From assembly GCA_020284085.1 (NCBI GenBank), contig JACEVL010000467.1, forward strand, positions 170,001-234,000: a stretch of 64,000 nt of DNA. Reading direction: 5' to 3'. This stretch comes from Aporrectodea caliginosa. Lineage: Eukaryota; Annelida; Clitellata; Crassiclitellata; Lumbricidae. The notes under the pieces are model-generated. The model did not search any database. It was not told the origin of the DNA and saw only the letters and a program-made list of their open reading frames with translations. Position numbers and translations under genes: made by a program. This document shows, piece after piece, positions 9,631 through 20,425 of the stretch; the first letter of the stretch is position 1; each line of letters starts with the position of its first letter.

Positions 9631-9806
9631 CATGGGCGTATTTAGGGGGTGGTTTTACGGGTTCAAACCCCCAAATAAGTTTCCGAAAAAAAATTATATG
9701 CTTTTAAATGCGAAATACAAAAAAGCCTGAACTTTTGCGACCATTTCCAATGGACCCCCCAGAAATCTTAAAACCCCCTCCGAAATGTTTTCTGGCTACG
9801 CCCATG
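9631..9806. mobile_element. hAT-type MITE, 176 bp
   Basis: The ends CATGGGCGTA and TACGCCCATG are perfect 10-bp inverted repeats. The flanks are atttctga (9623-9630) and gtttctga (9807-9814), an 8-bp duplication with one mismatch. The interior carries a TTTAGGGGGTGG...CCCCC pattern. A related fragment is at 29427-29520. Confidence 0.75.
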
Positions 9807-10089
9807 GTTTCTGATAACTTTCTCCGCGATTCAATGCATCAGAAGAGTAGGTGGAAGAAGATTTTGGTTGTCGACTGGCTGCAGAAGATAGAGAGAGAGA
9901 GAGGCAGAGGACGTCTAGTCGATGAAGGTAAACAGACGTCAGACTATGTACGACAAAGATGATGACGATGACGACGAATGACATTGACGATGACAACGAC
10001 TCAACCAATCAGCTGCGTCCACTAAACTAATGAAACCGGATTCAGCGGCAGACTGCAGGTGGAAGGCTATCTCTGCTTGCTTAAGCTGT

Positions 10090-10500
10090 CTGCATTTCTA
10101 TCTGTCCGTCTGTCTCTGTCTATATGGTTCTGTATGTCTGTCTGTCTGTCTGAACGAATTTATCCGTCTGTCTGTCTGGATCTGTCTGTCTGTCTTCCTG
10201 TCTGTCTGAATGAATCTGTCGATCTATCTATCTGTCTGTATGGATCTGTCTGTCTGTCTGTATGGATCAGTCTTTCTGTCTGGATCTGTCTGTCTGTCTG
10301 TCTCTGTCTGTCTTCCTGTCTGTCTGTCTGTTTGTGTGTCTGAATGGATCTATCTGTCGGTCTGTCTGTATGGATCTGTCTGTCTTTCTTCCTGTCTGTC
10401 TGTCTGTCTGTCTGTCTGTCTGAATGGATCTGTCTGTCTGTCTGTCTTAATGGATCTATCTGTCTGTCTCTCTGGATCTCTCCGTCCGTATGGATCTGTC
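10090..10500 (+). repeat. (GTCT)n imperfect array with ATGGATCTG interruptions
   Basis: GTCT/TGTC units are broken every 20-50 bp by tgaatggatctg or tgtatggatctg, giving a loose higher-order repeat. No coding value. Confidence 0.9.
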
Positions 10501-11336
10501 ATCGGCGTTTTATTTACCAAGGGGATCGATCGATCTAGTGCTCCTTAACTTCTTTCCACTTACTTCCTCCCTCTTCCCGTTCCTCCTCTTACCCTCTCTC
10601 CTCTTCCATCTCTGCTCATCTTTCAAACGTCGAGCGCCATTTTGTACGCATAATTAAAAGAGACAAACGAAGAGGAATAACAAGGCAGCCTTTCGTCCGA
10701 GAAACTATACGGACGTTACAGCTCCATTAGGACGCTACTTGCACGACATATATATACATATATATATATGTGAATATATGTATTGTATATATATGAATAT
10801 ATATATATATATATATAAACATATATAGACACACAATCTATACTCATAATGTGTGCATGTATACCTATGTGTGTTTGCTCATTTGCGCCGAGAGCTAATA
10901 CGTGGACGCAGTTTGTATATTGTGATATTCGTATTTAAACGGTAGGCTACAGCGTATATACTTTGACTACAAACTGCATATACGTACATGTACATATACA
11001 AACCAACATATGTATATTGCACACGTGCACAGTGCACACGCGCGCACACACACACGCGCGTATATGATGGAAGAATAAGATTGGTAGCTATTGACCGTTG
11101 ACGCGAACTTTGTCTTCTGTCTCTGTGTTTGTCTCTGTCTGTATCTCTCTGGCTGTCTTCCTTTTCATGTCTCTCTGTCTAATCTTATTAACCCTGTCTT
11201 TGTCTCTCTTCGTCGGGCTCGTCTAATCTAGATTCGGCTTCCTATTCTGAACTTTACTTTATCCTCTCAATCAATCAATCAATTTTAGTTTATTCCCCAT
11301 CACCAGGCTGACAGAACGCAGCTTGTTACATTAGTT
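10501..11336. other. AT and CA/CG microsatellite region; no gene seen
   Basis: This holds (TA)n tracts at 10747-10830 and a CACACGCGCGCACACACAC stretch near 11034-11060. Degenerate tctctgtctg and an (AATC)n tail occur at 11268-11285. The last segment flanks the large transposon-like element. Confidence 0.6.
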
Positions 11337-12181
11337 ATAGTACAGCGGCATAGCAAAACAATTGTGCATTTTGTGATACAAGCATGAAATTTGGTACACA
11401 CATTATACATGGTATTAGGACGAGATATAGATATTGGGCCACGCTGAATTATTTTTTGTGTGGAAATGGCGGCCATTTTTCAAAATGGCCGACCAAAATA
11501 GAGATTTTTCAATATCTCAGCTTCTAGTTCACTTAGAATCATGATCTTGGGGTCTAAACATACATAATTAGGGGCAAGGATGCCAATAGAACTAATTTCA
11601 GCCACATATCTACACGTGATTTGCAGCCATGGACGTCATTTTTGGAGGGGGGCAGTCCTCGAGCAAAATATGGAACAATTGCTCATTTACTGATAGAAAC
11701 ATGAAATTTGTTACATATTATGAACATGTCCTAATGGAAAATTGTACCCATAGGGCCATCGCAGTTTTGCCACTGGCCTCAATGGCAGCCATTTTCCAAA
11801 ATGGCCGACCAAAAATAGAAATTTTTCTATATCTCAGCTTCTAGTTCACTTTGAATTGTGATCTTGGAGTCTAAGCATACATAAGTAGGGGCAAGAATTC
11901 CAATAGAAGAAATTGCAGACACATATCTACACGAGATTTGCAGCCAGGGACGTCATTTGGGGGGGGTGTGGGCTGTCACGCTGAAATTTTTTTTTAAACG
12001 GCGACCAAAATGATGACAATAGAATTTTTGAAATTTTTTCCTGCAATAGTCTATACATTTTTTTCTTAGAAATCCAGATTACAGCCTTTAAAAGTGTCAA
12101 TGTTCAAGGTTCAAATAAAAAATCAAGTAAAATTCAGGCTTATAAACTTTCAAGGTTCAGTTCAAATTTTTGAATTTGTTC
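11337..12181 (+). repeat. Left inverted-repeat arm of the 4.7-kb element
   Basis: This is the reverse complement of 15201-16051. It contains two diverged tandem copies of a roughly 310-bp module (near 11460-11650 and 11770-11960). Each module has a CAAAATGGCCGACCAAAA motif, atatctcagcttctagttc and a gcagcca.ggacgtcatt end. The short ORF here is mirrored exactly in the right arm, which is expected of a duplication and not evidence of a gene. Confidence 0.9.
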
Positions 12182-12242
12182 TTTTCAAATTGTCTCCAAC
12201 ATATTTCTTTCAAATCAAGGTTACATTTGAAACTGTTGAAAT

Positions 12243-13049
12243 CATAGTTGTAAAAAACGTTTTTTTCGTTTTTTATTTTTTTCCAAAAAACGTTTTTTCG
12301 TTTTTTATTTCTCGTCTCGTTTTTTTCCGTTTTTATTTTTTTTTATGTAACTTATTAACTGCCTGTTACTATTTGTTTAATTTAATTTTTATCTGATATC
12401 CCTTACGTTGTCTCCGTCCTTTCAAGGATTCATCTAATTTACGTCACTATTTAGTGTCATCAGTTGAAATAAACAGCATTGTAGGCCTACAGGAAATAAA
12501 TTTTATAAAAGTTATTTGAATTTCTAAGTTATCCATAATGCGAAATGTTGTCTTTGTACTCACTAATCTCTGACTGACTGATAAACTGACGGATACTCCA
12601 TATCAAGTTCTTATATAAGTCAGAATTGTAAGTAGACCTACAATTTTTAATTAAGTACACTTTATACTTACAAAGTTTAGTTTTTAGTTGCTTATGTCAG
12701 CATTGATTGATGTAGACTTACATGTACAGTATGTATACAATTTAAATTTGAAAAGATTTCAATATTTTTAATTTCTCGAATTCTTTTTAAACCAAACTTA
12801 TGAAAAAGAAAATAGGCCTAATTGTTGTAGATTACTGTTACTTGGTGTTTACTAATAAAGTTATGTTATTTGCTAATTAAAATTAAATTGTGTAAACAAG
12901 GTTTTTAATTTTAAAATGCAGTAAAAGATGTAGAAAAGTCAAATTATTTTCTTTTCCGTTTTTTCTCGTTTTTTTCCGTTTTTTATTTTTTTCAATAAAA
13001 CGACGTTTTTTCCGTTTTTATTTTGATTTGACCGTTTTTAACAACTATG
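12243..13049. mobile_element. hAT-type MITE nested in the 4.7-kb element
   Basis: It begins CATAGTTGTAAAAAACG and ends CGTTTTTAACAACTATG. It is flanked by an exact 8-bp duplication GTTGAAAT at 12235-12242 and 13050-13057. Both subterminal regions are built of CGTTTTTTCCGTTTTTATTTTT-like units in opposite orientation; the centre is AT-rich. It carries no ORF of note. Its insertion removed or displaced the region where the upstream end of the host element's gene would be expected. Confidence 0.88.
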
Positions 13050-13137
13050 GTTGAAATTAAATGTACCGGTATGTATTCATCTAAGAATCACTGCGTGTTG
13101 AACAGTTGCCCTCACAGACACCAGTACATGGAAATGA

Positions 13138-15220
13138 GTGCTTCCTGCACGAACATCTCTTTACCCAATCCTTGCACTTGCAGGACACCAACTATTTGCA
13201 GGTCGTGAAGAAAACATGTATTGGGCTGCTTTTCATGCTAGCCGCCAGCCATCAGGTTCTCCAGTCATCTGTTCAACTCCTCTGCTTCCAATGTTCATTG
13301 AGGAAGCGCACTCAATTGCCATGATCCGTCATTCAAAGGATATTGTGAGGGATTGTGTTAATCATCTGAATCCGGTGCAGACTCGAATAATCACCGTTGA
13401 CCAGCCCCCGTTTGCTTTGGCCAAACGGATTCAGTGGAAGTGGCCTGAGAGATACGTTGAAGACGGATTAGTTGTGATGTTTGGTGGTCTCCATATTGAA
13501 ATGGCAGCTTTGAAGACATTAGGAGACTGGTTGCAAGGTAGTGGTTGGGTCCAAGCCCTAGTTCAAGCGAAGATTGCAACGCCCGGGACAGCCGATTCAT
13601 TCTGGAGAGCAGCTCACATGACACGAACCAGACGAGCTCATCAAGTTACAGCAGCTGCTCTGTACATCTTAAAACAACGGGCATATGATGGCAGATCGCA
13701 CATGCATTCAGTTCATTCAGTAGGTAGCGAAAACTTCCAAGACTGGTGTCGACGCAGAGAACTTGCTTGTCCTTAGTTTCAGTACTGGGCAATTGTGTTA
13801 GAACTTGAGCTCCTGGTAATTGTATATGTACGATCTTTGCACCAGGCGTCATTTGATATGTATCTAGAGGCACTAACTGTACGGACTCCATGGTTTCCTG
13901 CCCTGGACCACACCATCTATGCCAGATGGATACCTGTTCATCTGAGAGATATGGCTGAACTGTTTACAAAACATCCAAATGTGACCAAAGAATTCAAGGC
14001 TGGCAAATTTACTGTGCAGAAAACGAGAAAGGTGTTCTCCTCAATTGCCATTGATCAGGCACACGAACAGAACAATGCACTTATCAAAGGGGATGGTGGA
14101 GCTGTTGGCCTGACTGACAATCCAAGTGCCCTTCACCGTTGGATGACGGCAGGACCAGAAGTAGCCAGAGTTGTGCAAGAATTTCAAAGCGCCTGCAGTT
14201 ACAAGGAAACGCGATTTCACACACGTCATCACGACCAGACAACTCATGTTCAAACGGCATTTGCCGATGATGTCCATTCACTTCTCAGTGTGATAGAAGA
14301 CTTTGGCAACCCATTTGAAGAGGAAAGTGCGGATCTCATTGTCCTGGACACAAAGATAATTGCTGGTTCCGAAGCGGTCGAAACTGTCCGAAATGTAAGG
14401 AAGATAGGCCAAGAACAATTCAAGACTTTCACTCAAGAGCGTTTGGTAGAAAGAACAAAGCCCATTGATGACTTCATTACACGCAACAAATTGAAGGTCT
14501 TTGGCAGCCCTAAACAGAAGGGTGTAAGCAAAGTGAAGCAACAAGTCACCTCTTTGAAAAACAATGTAGGACAGTTTTCACATCTTTATATCGGTTGCCA
14601 GACAAGGGAGGGTAACCTTGCTGAAGTTTTTAGCCACGAAAACCAAGCATGTCCACCGGCACTCTCAGAAGGTGGAAGACTCCGCTTCGGTGCTAAAAGT
14701 GACCTTCTGGCATGCTTCGAAGATCTGTCGCATGTCCAGGTAGATGCCACTGTTGCAACCAATATAATTCTGGACGGCGCTGCTATTGTGCACATGTTGA
14801 AACCAGCTGCTTCCAAGAACTTCGATGAGTATGCCAGACACAGTTTCATTCCGTTTATCTTTGGCAAGCTCCAGGGTGCTACACATGTTGATATAGCATG
14901 GCCTGTATGGGACACTAGATTTACGACACCTTCCAAACTGTTCTCAGTTTCACCAACTGTTGAAGACTGCATTCTTCCGTATGGCCTGGATCGGGAGCGC
15001 CTCTGAGTAGGGATCTTGAAGGGGCGCTATATAAATTCTGATTGATTGATTGATTGATTGATTGAAAGAGATTTCCTTTAAAAGCACTGCAAGAACTGAA
15101 CGTGGCAAAGGCGTGCGCAGACGTGTGGAAGGTCAAGTTACCATACCAGGAAATTGGCCAAGCTTCCTTTGCGTTGACTCCAATAAAACAGAGCTCTTCA
15201 GACAAAATTCAAAAATGTGA
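13138..15220 (+). pseudogene. Broken gene for a conserved transposon-borne protein of unknown function
   Basis: The frame is open from at least 13138 to TAG 13774-13776 and continues in the same frame to 14992. A SINE tail interrupts it there. Coding resumes in another frame after the SINE (ERGKGVRRRVEGQV...IPGNW) to TGA 15218-15220, at the inner end of the right arm. Landmarks: AMIRHSKDIV, TVDQPPFALAKRIQWKWP, VMFGGLHIEMAALKTLGDWL, GTADSFWRA, FQYWAIVLELELLV, YARWIPVHLRDMAEL, AIDQAHEQNNALIKGDGG, VGLTDNPSALHRWM. I recognise the pattern as one common in invertebrate genomes without an assigned function. A DDE/RNase H-type reading (Asp in VDQP, Glu in HEQNNA) is inference only. The first exon or start is uncertain because of the MITE upstream. 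Confidence 0.7.
14992..15064 (+). mobile_element. SINE 3' tail inserted in the element's gene
   Basis: The string gggagcgcctctgagtag...ggggcgctatataaat followed by (GATT)n is the 3' portion of SINE family A or a relative. The gene's coding similarity stops immediately before it and resumes after it, in a different frame. Confidence 0.8.
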
Positions 15221-16051
15221 ACTGAACCTTGAAAGTTTATAAGCCTGATTGTTACTTGATTTTTTAAACCCTGAACATTGACACTTTTAAAGGCTGTAAT
15301 CTGGATTTCTAAGAAAAAAATGTATAGACTATTGCAGGAAAAAATTTCAAAAATTCTATTGTCATCATTTTGGTCGCCGTTTTAAAAAAAAAAATTTCAG
15401 CGTGACAGCCCACCCCCCCCAATGACGTCCCTGGCTGCAAATCTCGTGTAGATTTGTGTCTGCAATTTCTTCTATTGGAATTCTTGCCCCTACTTATGTA
15501 TGTTTAGACTCCAAGATCACGATTCAAAGTGAACTAGAAGCTGAGATATAGAAAAATTTCTATTTTTGGTCGGCCATTTTGGAAAATGGCTGCCATTGAG
15601 GCCAGTGGCAAAACTGCGATGGCCCTATGGGTACAATTTTCCATTAGGACATGTTCATAATATGTAACAAATTTCATGTTTCTATCAGTAAATGAGCAAT
15701 TGTTCCATATTTTGCTCGAGGACTGCCCCCCTCCAAAAATGACGTCCATGGCTGCAAATCTCGTGTAGATATGTGGCTGAAATTAGTTCTATTGGCATCC
15801 TTGCCCCTAATTATGTATGTTTAGACCCCAAGATCATGATTCTAAGTGAACTAGAAGCTGAGATATTGAAAAATCTCTATTTTGGTCGGCCATTTTGAAA
15901 AATGGCCGCCATTTCCACACAAAAAATAATTCAGCGTGGCCCAATATCTATATCTCGTCCTAATACCATGTATAATGTGTGTACCAAATTTCATGCTTGT
16001 ATCACAAAATGCACAATCACTTCATATTTCGGAACTATGCCGCTGTGCTAT
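15201..16051 (-). repeat. Right inverted-repeat arm of the 4.7-kb element
   Basis: This is the mirror of the left arm. The outermost 50 bases differ by a short indel (tagcaaaac versus tagttccgaaatatgaag, read outward-in) before identity resumes at attgtgcattttgtgatac. Confidence 0.9.
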
Positions 16052-16358
16052 TAGTTGTATATTTATAAATATGTTTATTTGTATGTCACCTTATCATGTC
16101 TGGATAAATTATCTTTTATTTAATTTTGAGTGATTTATTCAGAATATACTTTTATATAGTACTCTAGAAATGAAATTGCGGTTGTCCTTGTCCGGAAGAG
16201 AGAAGCCATGGGCCCGAGGACGGAGCACATGTCCACAAAAGGGGCGAGGTGGCGGGGGGAGAGCCGATGGAGTACATGGCGTTCGTTGTTACGTACAGAG
16301 CTGCGTTCTAAATCTACATAACATTGTACTTACTTCAGCTGATATCTATACAATTAAG

Positions 16359-16776
16359 GATCCTGAGTGGCCGAGTGGGTTGGTGCCCGCTCGCCGCGCC
16401 GGCGCTCCGGGTTCGCTTCCCGGTCGGGTCGGATTATCAGAGATTAATTTCTCGGATCTTTACTGCGGGTGGCTCGGTCGCATTATAAACGTGGAGTACA
16501 ATACAACACACAATACAACACATCACAATACAACTGGGGCGCGGTGGTGTAGGGGTATGTTCGGTGCCTTGCAGCTGGAGGGTTGCGGGTTCGGATCCAC
16601 CTCAAAGTCGCCGCGTAGGGACCCTGGGCAAGTCCTTCACTCGCAATTGCTCATGCGCTTCGGCGTGAAACTCCGATTCAGCGTTCGCGCAGTAGTCGGG
16701 AGCGCCTCTGAATAGGAAATCTGGTTGGGGCGCTATAACAAGTGTTCAAATACAATACAATACAATACAATACAAT
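16359..16776 (+). mobile_element. Composite SINE: tRNA(Leu/Ser)-like unit joined to SINE family A
   Basis: Unit 1 (16359-16535) has A box TGGCCGAGTGG and B box GGGTTCGCTTCCC, then a body ending cattataaacgtggagtaca and an (ATACA)n linker. Unit 2 (16536-16776) is SINE A with A box TGGTGTAGGGG, B box region GGGTTCGGATCC, body gggcaagtccttcactcgc, and a tail ggggcgctataacaagtg plus (AATAC)n. The same junction is seen reversed at 29527-29840, so the two units move or were copied together. Confidence 0.8.
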
Positions 16777-18308
16777 CAGGTTCTAAGTACTGCGATGTAT
16801 TCGTGGGTCCTTAATAGATTGGCCTAAGAATGATTTAATTAAGATGGACGCTTTATCACACCTTGCTCACTCTCTCGCGCGCGCACTCTGACTAGCTGCA
16901 CCACAAATGCACCGACACCGCTTGGATGTTGATGATCCATTAGTTTTGTTTGTGTCGGCGATTGGAAAACAAACGGTCTTCGACATCCAGGCGACATTCA
17001 TAGCTACAGTGTGTATAAGCCTACTAATTAGTCTATGTGATCATCTAGGTGCAGGCCTTTTCGTACCAAATTATTGATTAGATATAAATGATATAGATAT
17101 ATATAATGGCCTACATACATTGTTAGGTGTGGCCCATTTTAGAAAGAGTGTAATGTACAATTGTACATGTTGAATTTGATCAGAATAGACGGAGTGTTAG
17201 GTATTAGGCTATCTGGCCAGAAACACATTCTATAAAAACGGGAACGTTTTTGTTTTCGAAGAGCTTGGAAATTATTAGGCTGTGGTCTTACGAAATCGTG
17301 GTTTCTGTGTTAACTGCCGAGGCTCCATAATTATAATGTATTTGTAAAGGATAACTAAGCTTAGTAAAGGTGAATCTTAGTAGAATTCGACGCGATGTCT
17401 ATCTCGTGTCTTTCAGATTTGCTGCTTTGTAAAATCCGCTTCTTGTTGAAGATGTTCTGCTGTTGTTGAAGCTGCAGAGTGTTGTCAACTTTCTTTCCCG
17501 TCATATTTTGTTTGCGTCAGTTTTAATAAACGAACAGTCAACGACGATGTTTGCTTCGGTGGCTTTTGTTGTCGCCTCGGCGTGATTGCGTCCAAGCAGA
17601 CAGGGTCTGATGCACCCATGTTCAGCTTAGCCTACATAGAGTACTACGCTAGTACGCTGTCTAGATTATATTCTGTGAACGGATCCGGCCAACCGAACCG
17701 ATCCGAACGCATTGACCGTCTGCGATCAACAGAACGGGAACGATTCGCTGACTACAGCATCGGATTCTTAATTCGGTGTCAGCTGCAGCATCAACAGCAT
17801 CAATCGGGTCAGAGGCGGATTCAGCGACAAAGCAATCGCCCTCCTCCTCCGCATCGAATGTCCGCGTTGAACTTGTAATAAATAACTGCACAAACAATCC
17901 ACACGATTCCTTATACTATAGAATGGAATGGCAAACACATAGCATAATCATACATGTCCATATGATTCCAGTTTATTATGTACCACATCACGCCATACAA
18001 TCATAAATAGTACTATACCACGCTATAATATGCAGTGCCATGCTATACCGCTCAATATCGTGTCTTATCAAATAAAAACTCTACAATTTTATGTTTGGTT
18101 TTACCCATAATCCCCTACCCTCTAACTTTAATGATTACTTTCAGCTTCGGTCAGATTTCACACCACTACACCAGGAGTTCGAGCAACTAGCGCCCGGCTT
18201 TTGCACTTTCAAACACACGTAAATTCTCAGCCAATAATAATAACAATAATAGTGACAATTTATATGGCGCCGTAACACAGCCATGCCATGCCGTTACAAT
18301 ATAGTTTC
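16777..18308. other. No gene recognised
   Basis: This is mixed unique sequence. Overlapping short ORFs on both strands at 17582-18006 share no recognisable motifs and have no supporting splice context. The end contains an (AATA)-type stretch and gccatgccatgcc. Confidence 0.4.
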
Positions 18309-18715
18309 CTCCGTCTGGAATCAGATTCCCGCCGAAATATGCCAAACGACCAATCTGTATATGTTTAAAAAGAAACTATGCGCTCTCCTAATAAGTAACC
18401 AAACCAATCTTATTAGTTCAGTCGTTAGTTAAGTTATTAGTTAAGCTCCTATGGATAATGCTAAATATGGTAAACAAATGATCTATTTTCCTGAACTATC
18501 AATCATCAGTATAGGGCGGATAGACCCACAAGATATCTTGAACTAGATAGCAATCGCAACTGCCTCTATAGATGTATTAACTATCTGGTACATAGGTGAC
18601 TCCAATTTAGCGGGATACTTATCCCTTCAGGGCCCCCTTGTTACCCTTACGATGAAAACTGTTCAACTGTAAATGCACTGTTCGAAAGGTTAACAATAAA
18701 AATGATTGACTGATT
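18309..18715 (+). pseudogene. LINE 3' end with ORF2 C-terminus
   Basis: The frame reads SVWNQIPAEICQTTNLYMFK then KKLCALLISN, matching the WN.IP..I....L..FKK.L ending of CR1/L2-type LINE proteins. A stop follows near 18432, then an untranslated region ending aacaataaaaatgattgactg. The element is 5'-truncated. Confidence 0.6.
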
Positions 18716-18769
18716 GATGGCGCCGTAACACAGCCATGCCATGCCGATTGATTGATTGATTGATTGATT

Positions 18770-19480
18770 AGTGTACCATGGGATACCATACCAACTCCAA
18801 GATTACCAATGCTATGCCAACCATGTCATGCCATGCTATACCAGACTAAACCAAATCTTACCATGTCATACCATTCCATATAGAAGGCCATACCACTCAA
18901 TACTGTATCTTAGTGTACTATCAGATACCATATACCACACCACAGTTTACCATGTGCCATGCCAACCATGCCATACCATGCCATACCATTCCCAATACCA
19001 TATGCCATACTACTGCATACTGTATACCGTATCCTAGTATACCACGAGATGCCATACCACAACACAGTTTACCATGTGCCATGCCAACCACGCCATGCCA
19101 TTCCCAATACCATATGCCATACTACTGTATACCGTATCCTAGTATACCACGAGATACCATACCACAACACAGTTTACCATGTGCCATGCCAACCATGCCA
19201 TACCGTGCCATACCATGATATACCATACGATGCCATAACCGAATCTTACCACGCCATACCATTCCCTATACCATATGCCATACTACTGTATACCGTATCC
19301 TAGTATACCATGAGATACGTAACACACCACTATCTACCATATGTTATGCCAGCCATGCCATACCATGCCAAACCATACCATACGATGCCATAACATACCA
19401 GACTAAACCAGAAAAATCTTACTATTATATGCCATAACATTCCACGTACCAAACCATGCCATACTTTGTTAAGCCAAGCT
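18770..19480 (+). repeat. ACCATGCCAT-rich array with 105-120-bp higher-order period
   Basis: This is built from CCATGCCATACC-like pentamer/decamer units. A longer module containing agtttaccatgtgccatgcc recurs near 18946, 19067 and 19172. Open frames across it are by-products. A related degenerate stretch is at 22125-22325. Confidence 0.85.
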
Positions 19481-19503
19481 GCAGCATTCATCATGGCTAC
19501 AGG

Positions 19504-19689
19504 CAGAGCTGGCTTTAGGTATAGGCGATATAGGCGGCTGTATAGAGCGGCATTTTTCAAGGGGCGGCAAATTCCGGAAATATAAAACAAGAAAAGCATA
19601 TTTCTTCTTGAAATTTAACTATTAAATATAAAAAGGGCGGCATTCTCGTCCTTGCCTAATAGCACAAAAACTGTCAACGGCCGCCTCTG
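19504..19689. mobile_element. hAT-type MITE, 186 bp
   Basis: The ends CAGAGCTGGC and GGCCGCCTCTG are imperfect inverted repeats. The flanks gctacagg (19496-19503) and actacagg (19690-19697) form an 8-bp duplication with one mismatch. The interior has the ttaggtataggcgatataggcg...ggggcggca pattern seen in hAT MITEs with CAG-GGC...TTTAGG ends. Confidence 0.72.
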
Positions 19690-19934
19690 ACTACAGGTTT
19701 ACAGGACATCTGCATCTGTACCAGCGTCCGAAGCATCATCTGGTGCCACTGTGTAACGATGATGATGGCGTTGTCTTGGACTACTTCCGGTCATGCGCAG
19801 CGAGCACTTCCACGCGGGGGAGAAATTGATCAGCGGAGAAGCGCAAATGGTCGCCAGAATTAAACCGGTTGCCACGTCGCCTTGATGTCTCGATGTCAGC
19901 CACAATTTACTACTCTGTCTCTCTGTCTGTGAAC

Positions 19935-20425
19935 CTGTGGCTCTCTCTCTCTGCCCTCCTTCCCTTCCCCTCCCCTCCCTCCCTCCTCCTCCCCTCCCTT
20001 CCCTTCCCCTTCCCTCCCCTCCCTCCCTCCCTCCCTCCCTCCCCTCCCTCCTCCCCTCCCTCCCTCCCTCCTCCCTCCCTCCCCTCCCTCCCTCCCTCCT
20101 CCTCCCTCCCCTCCCTCCCTCCCTCCTCCTCCCTCCCTCCCCTCCCTCCTCCTCCTCCCTCCTCCCTCCTCCCTCCCTCCCTCCCCTCCCCTCCTCCCTC
20201 CCTCCCCTCCCCTCCTCTCTCCCTCTCCTCTCCTCTCCTCTCCTCTCCTCTCTCTCTCCTCTCCTCTCCCTCTCCTCTCCTCTCCTCTCCTCTCCTCTCT
20301 CTCCTCTCCTCTCCTCTCCTCTCCTCTCCTCTCCTCTCCTCTCCTCCTCTCCTCTCCTCTCCCATGCCCTCCCTTCCCCTCCCTGCCATCCCTCCCTCCT
20401 CTCCCCTCCCTCCCTCTTCCTTTTT
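19935..20425 (+). repeat. Pyrimidine tract (TCCC/CTCTC)n, about 490 bp
   Basis: The + strand is almost purely C/T: CCCTCC-type units to 20220, then TCCTC/CTCTC units to 20370. A mirror-rich polypurine/polypyrimidine tract like this can form triplex H-DNA. The long Pro/Ser/Leu or Arg/Glu/Gly frames are artefacts. Confidence 0.95.

Larger units (their letters stand above)
11337..16051 (+). mobile_element. 4.7-kb transposon-like element with 850-bp inverted repeats and an unclassified protein gene
   Basis: Two long arms, 11337-12181 and 15201-16051, are reverse complements of each other with only small differences. They bracket about 3 kb that includes one interrupted protein-coding region. The outer ends ATAGTACAGCGG and CCGCTGTGCTAT are flanked by a 5-bp repeat TAGTT (11332-11336 and 16052-16056), consistent with transposition. 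It has been hit by a hAT MITE (12243-13049) and a SINE tail (14992-15064), so it is old and inactive. Known superfamilies with long inverted repeats did not fit on inspection. The arms are themselves internally repeated, like fold-back elements. Confidence 0.75.

Noticed and set aside
11629..11844. 71-codon frame repeated identically on the other strand at 15534-15749
   Set aside because: It is a mirror copy caused by the inverted-repeat arms; it contains no recognisable domain.
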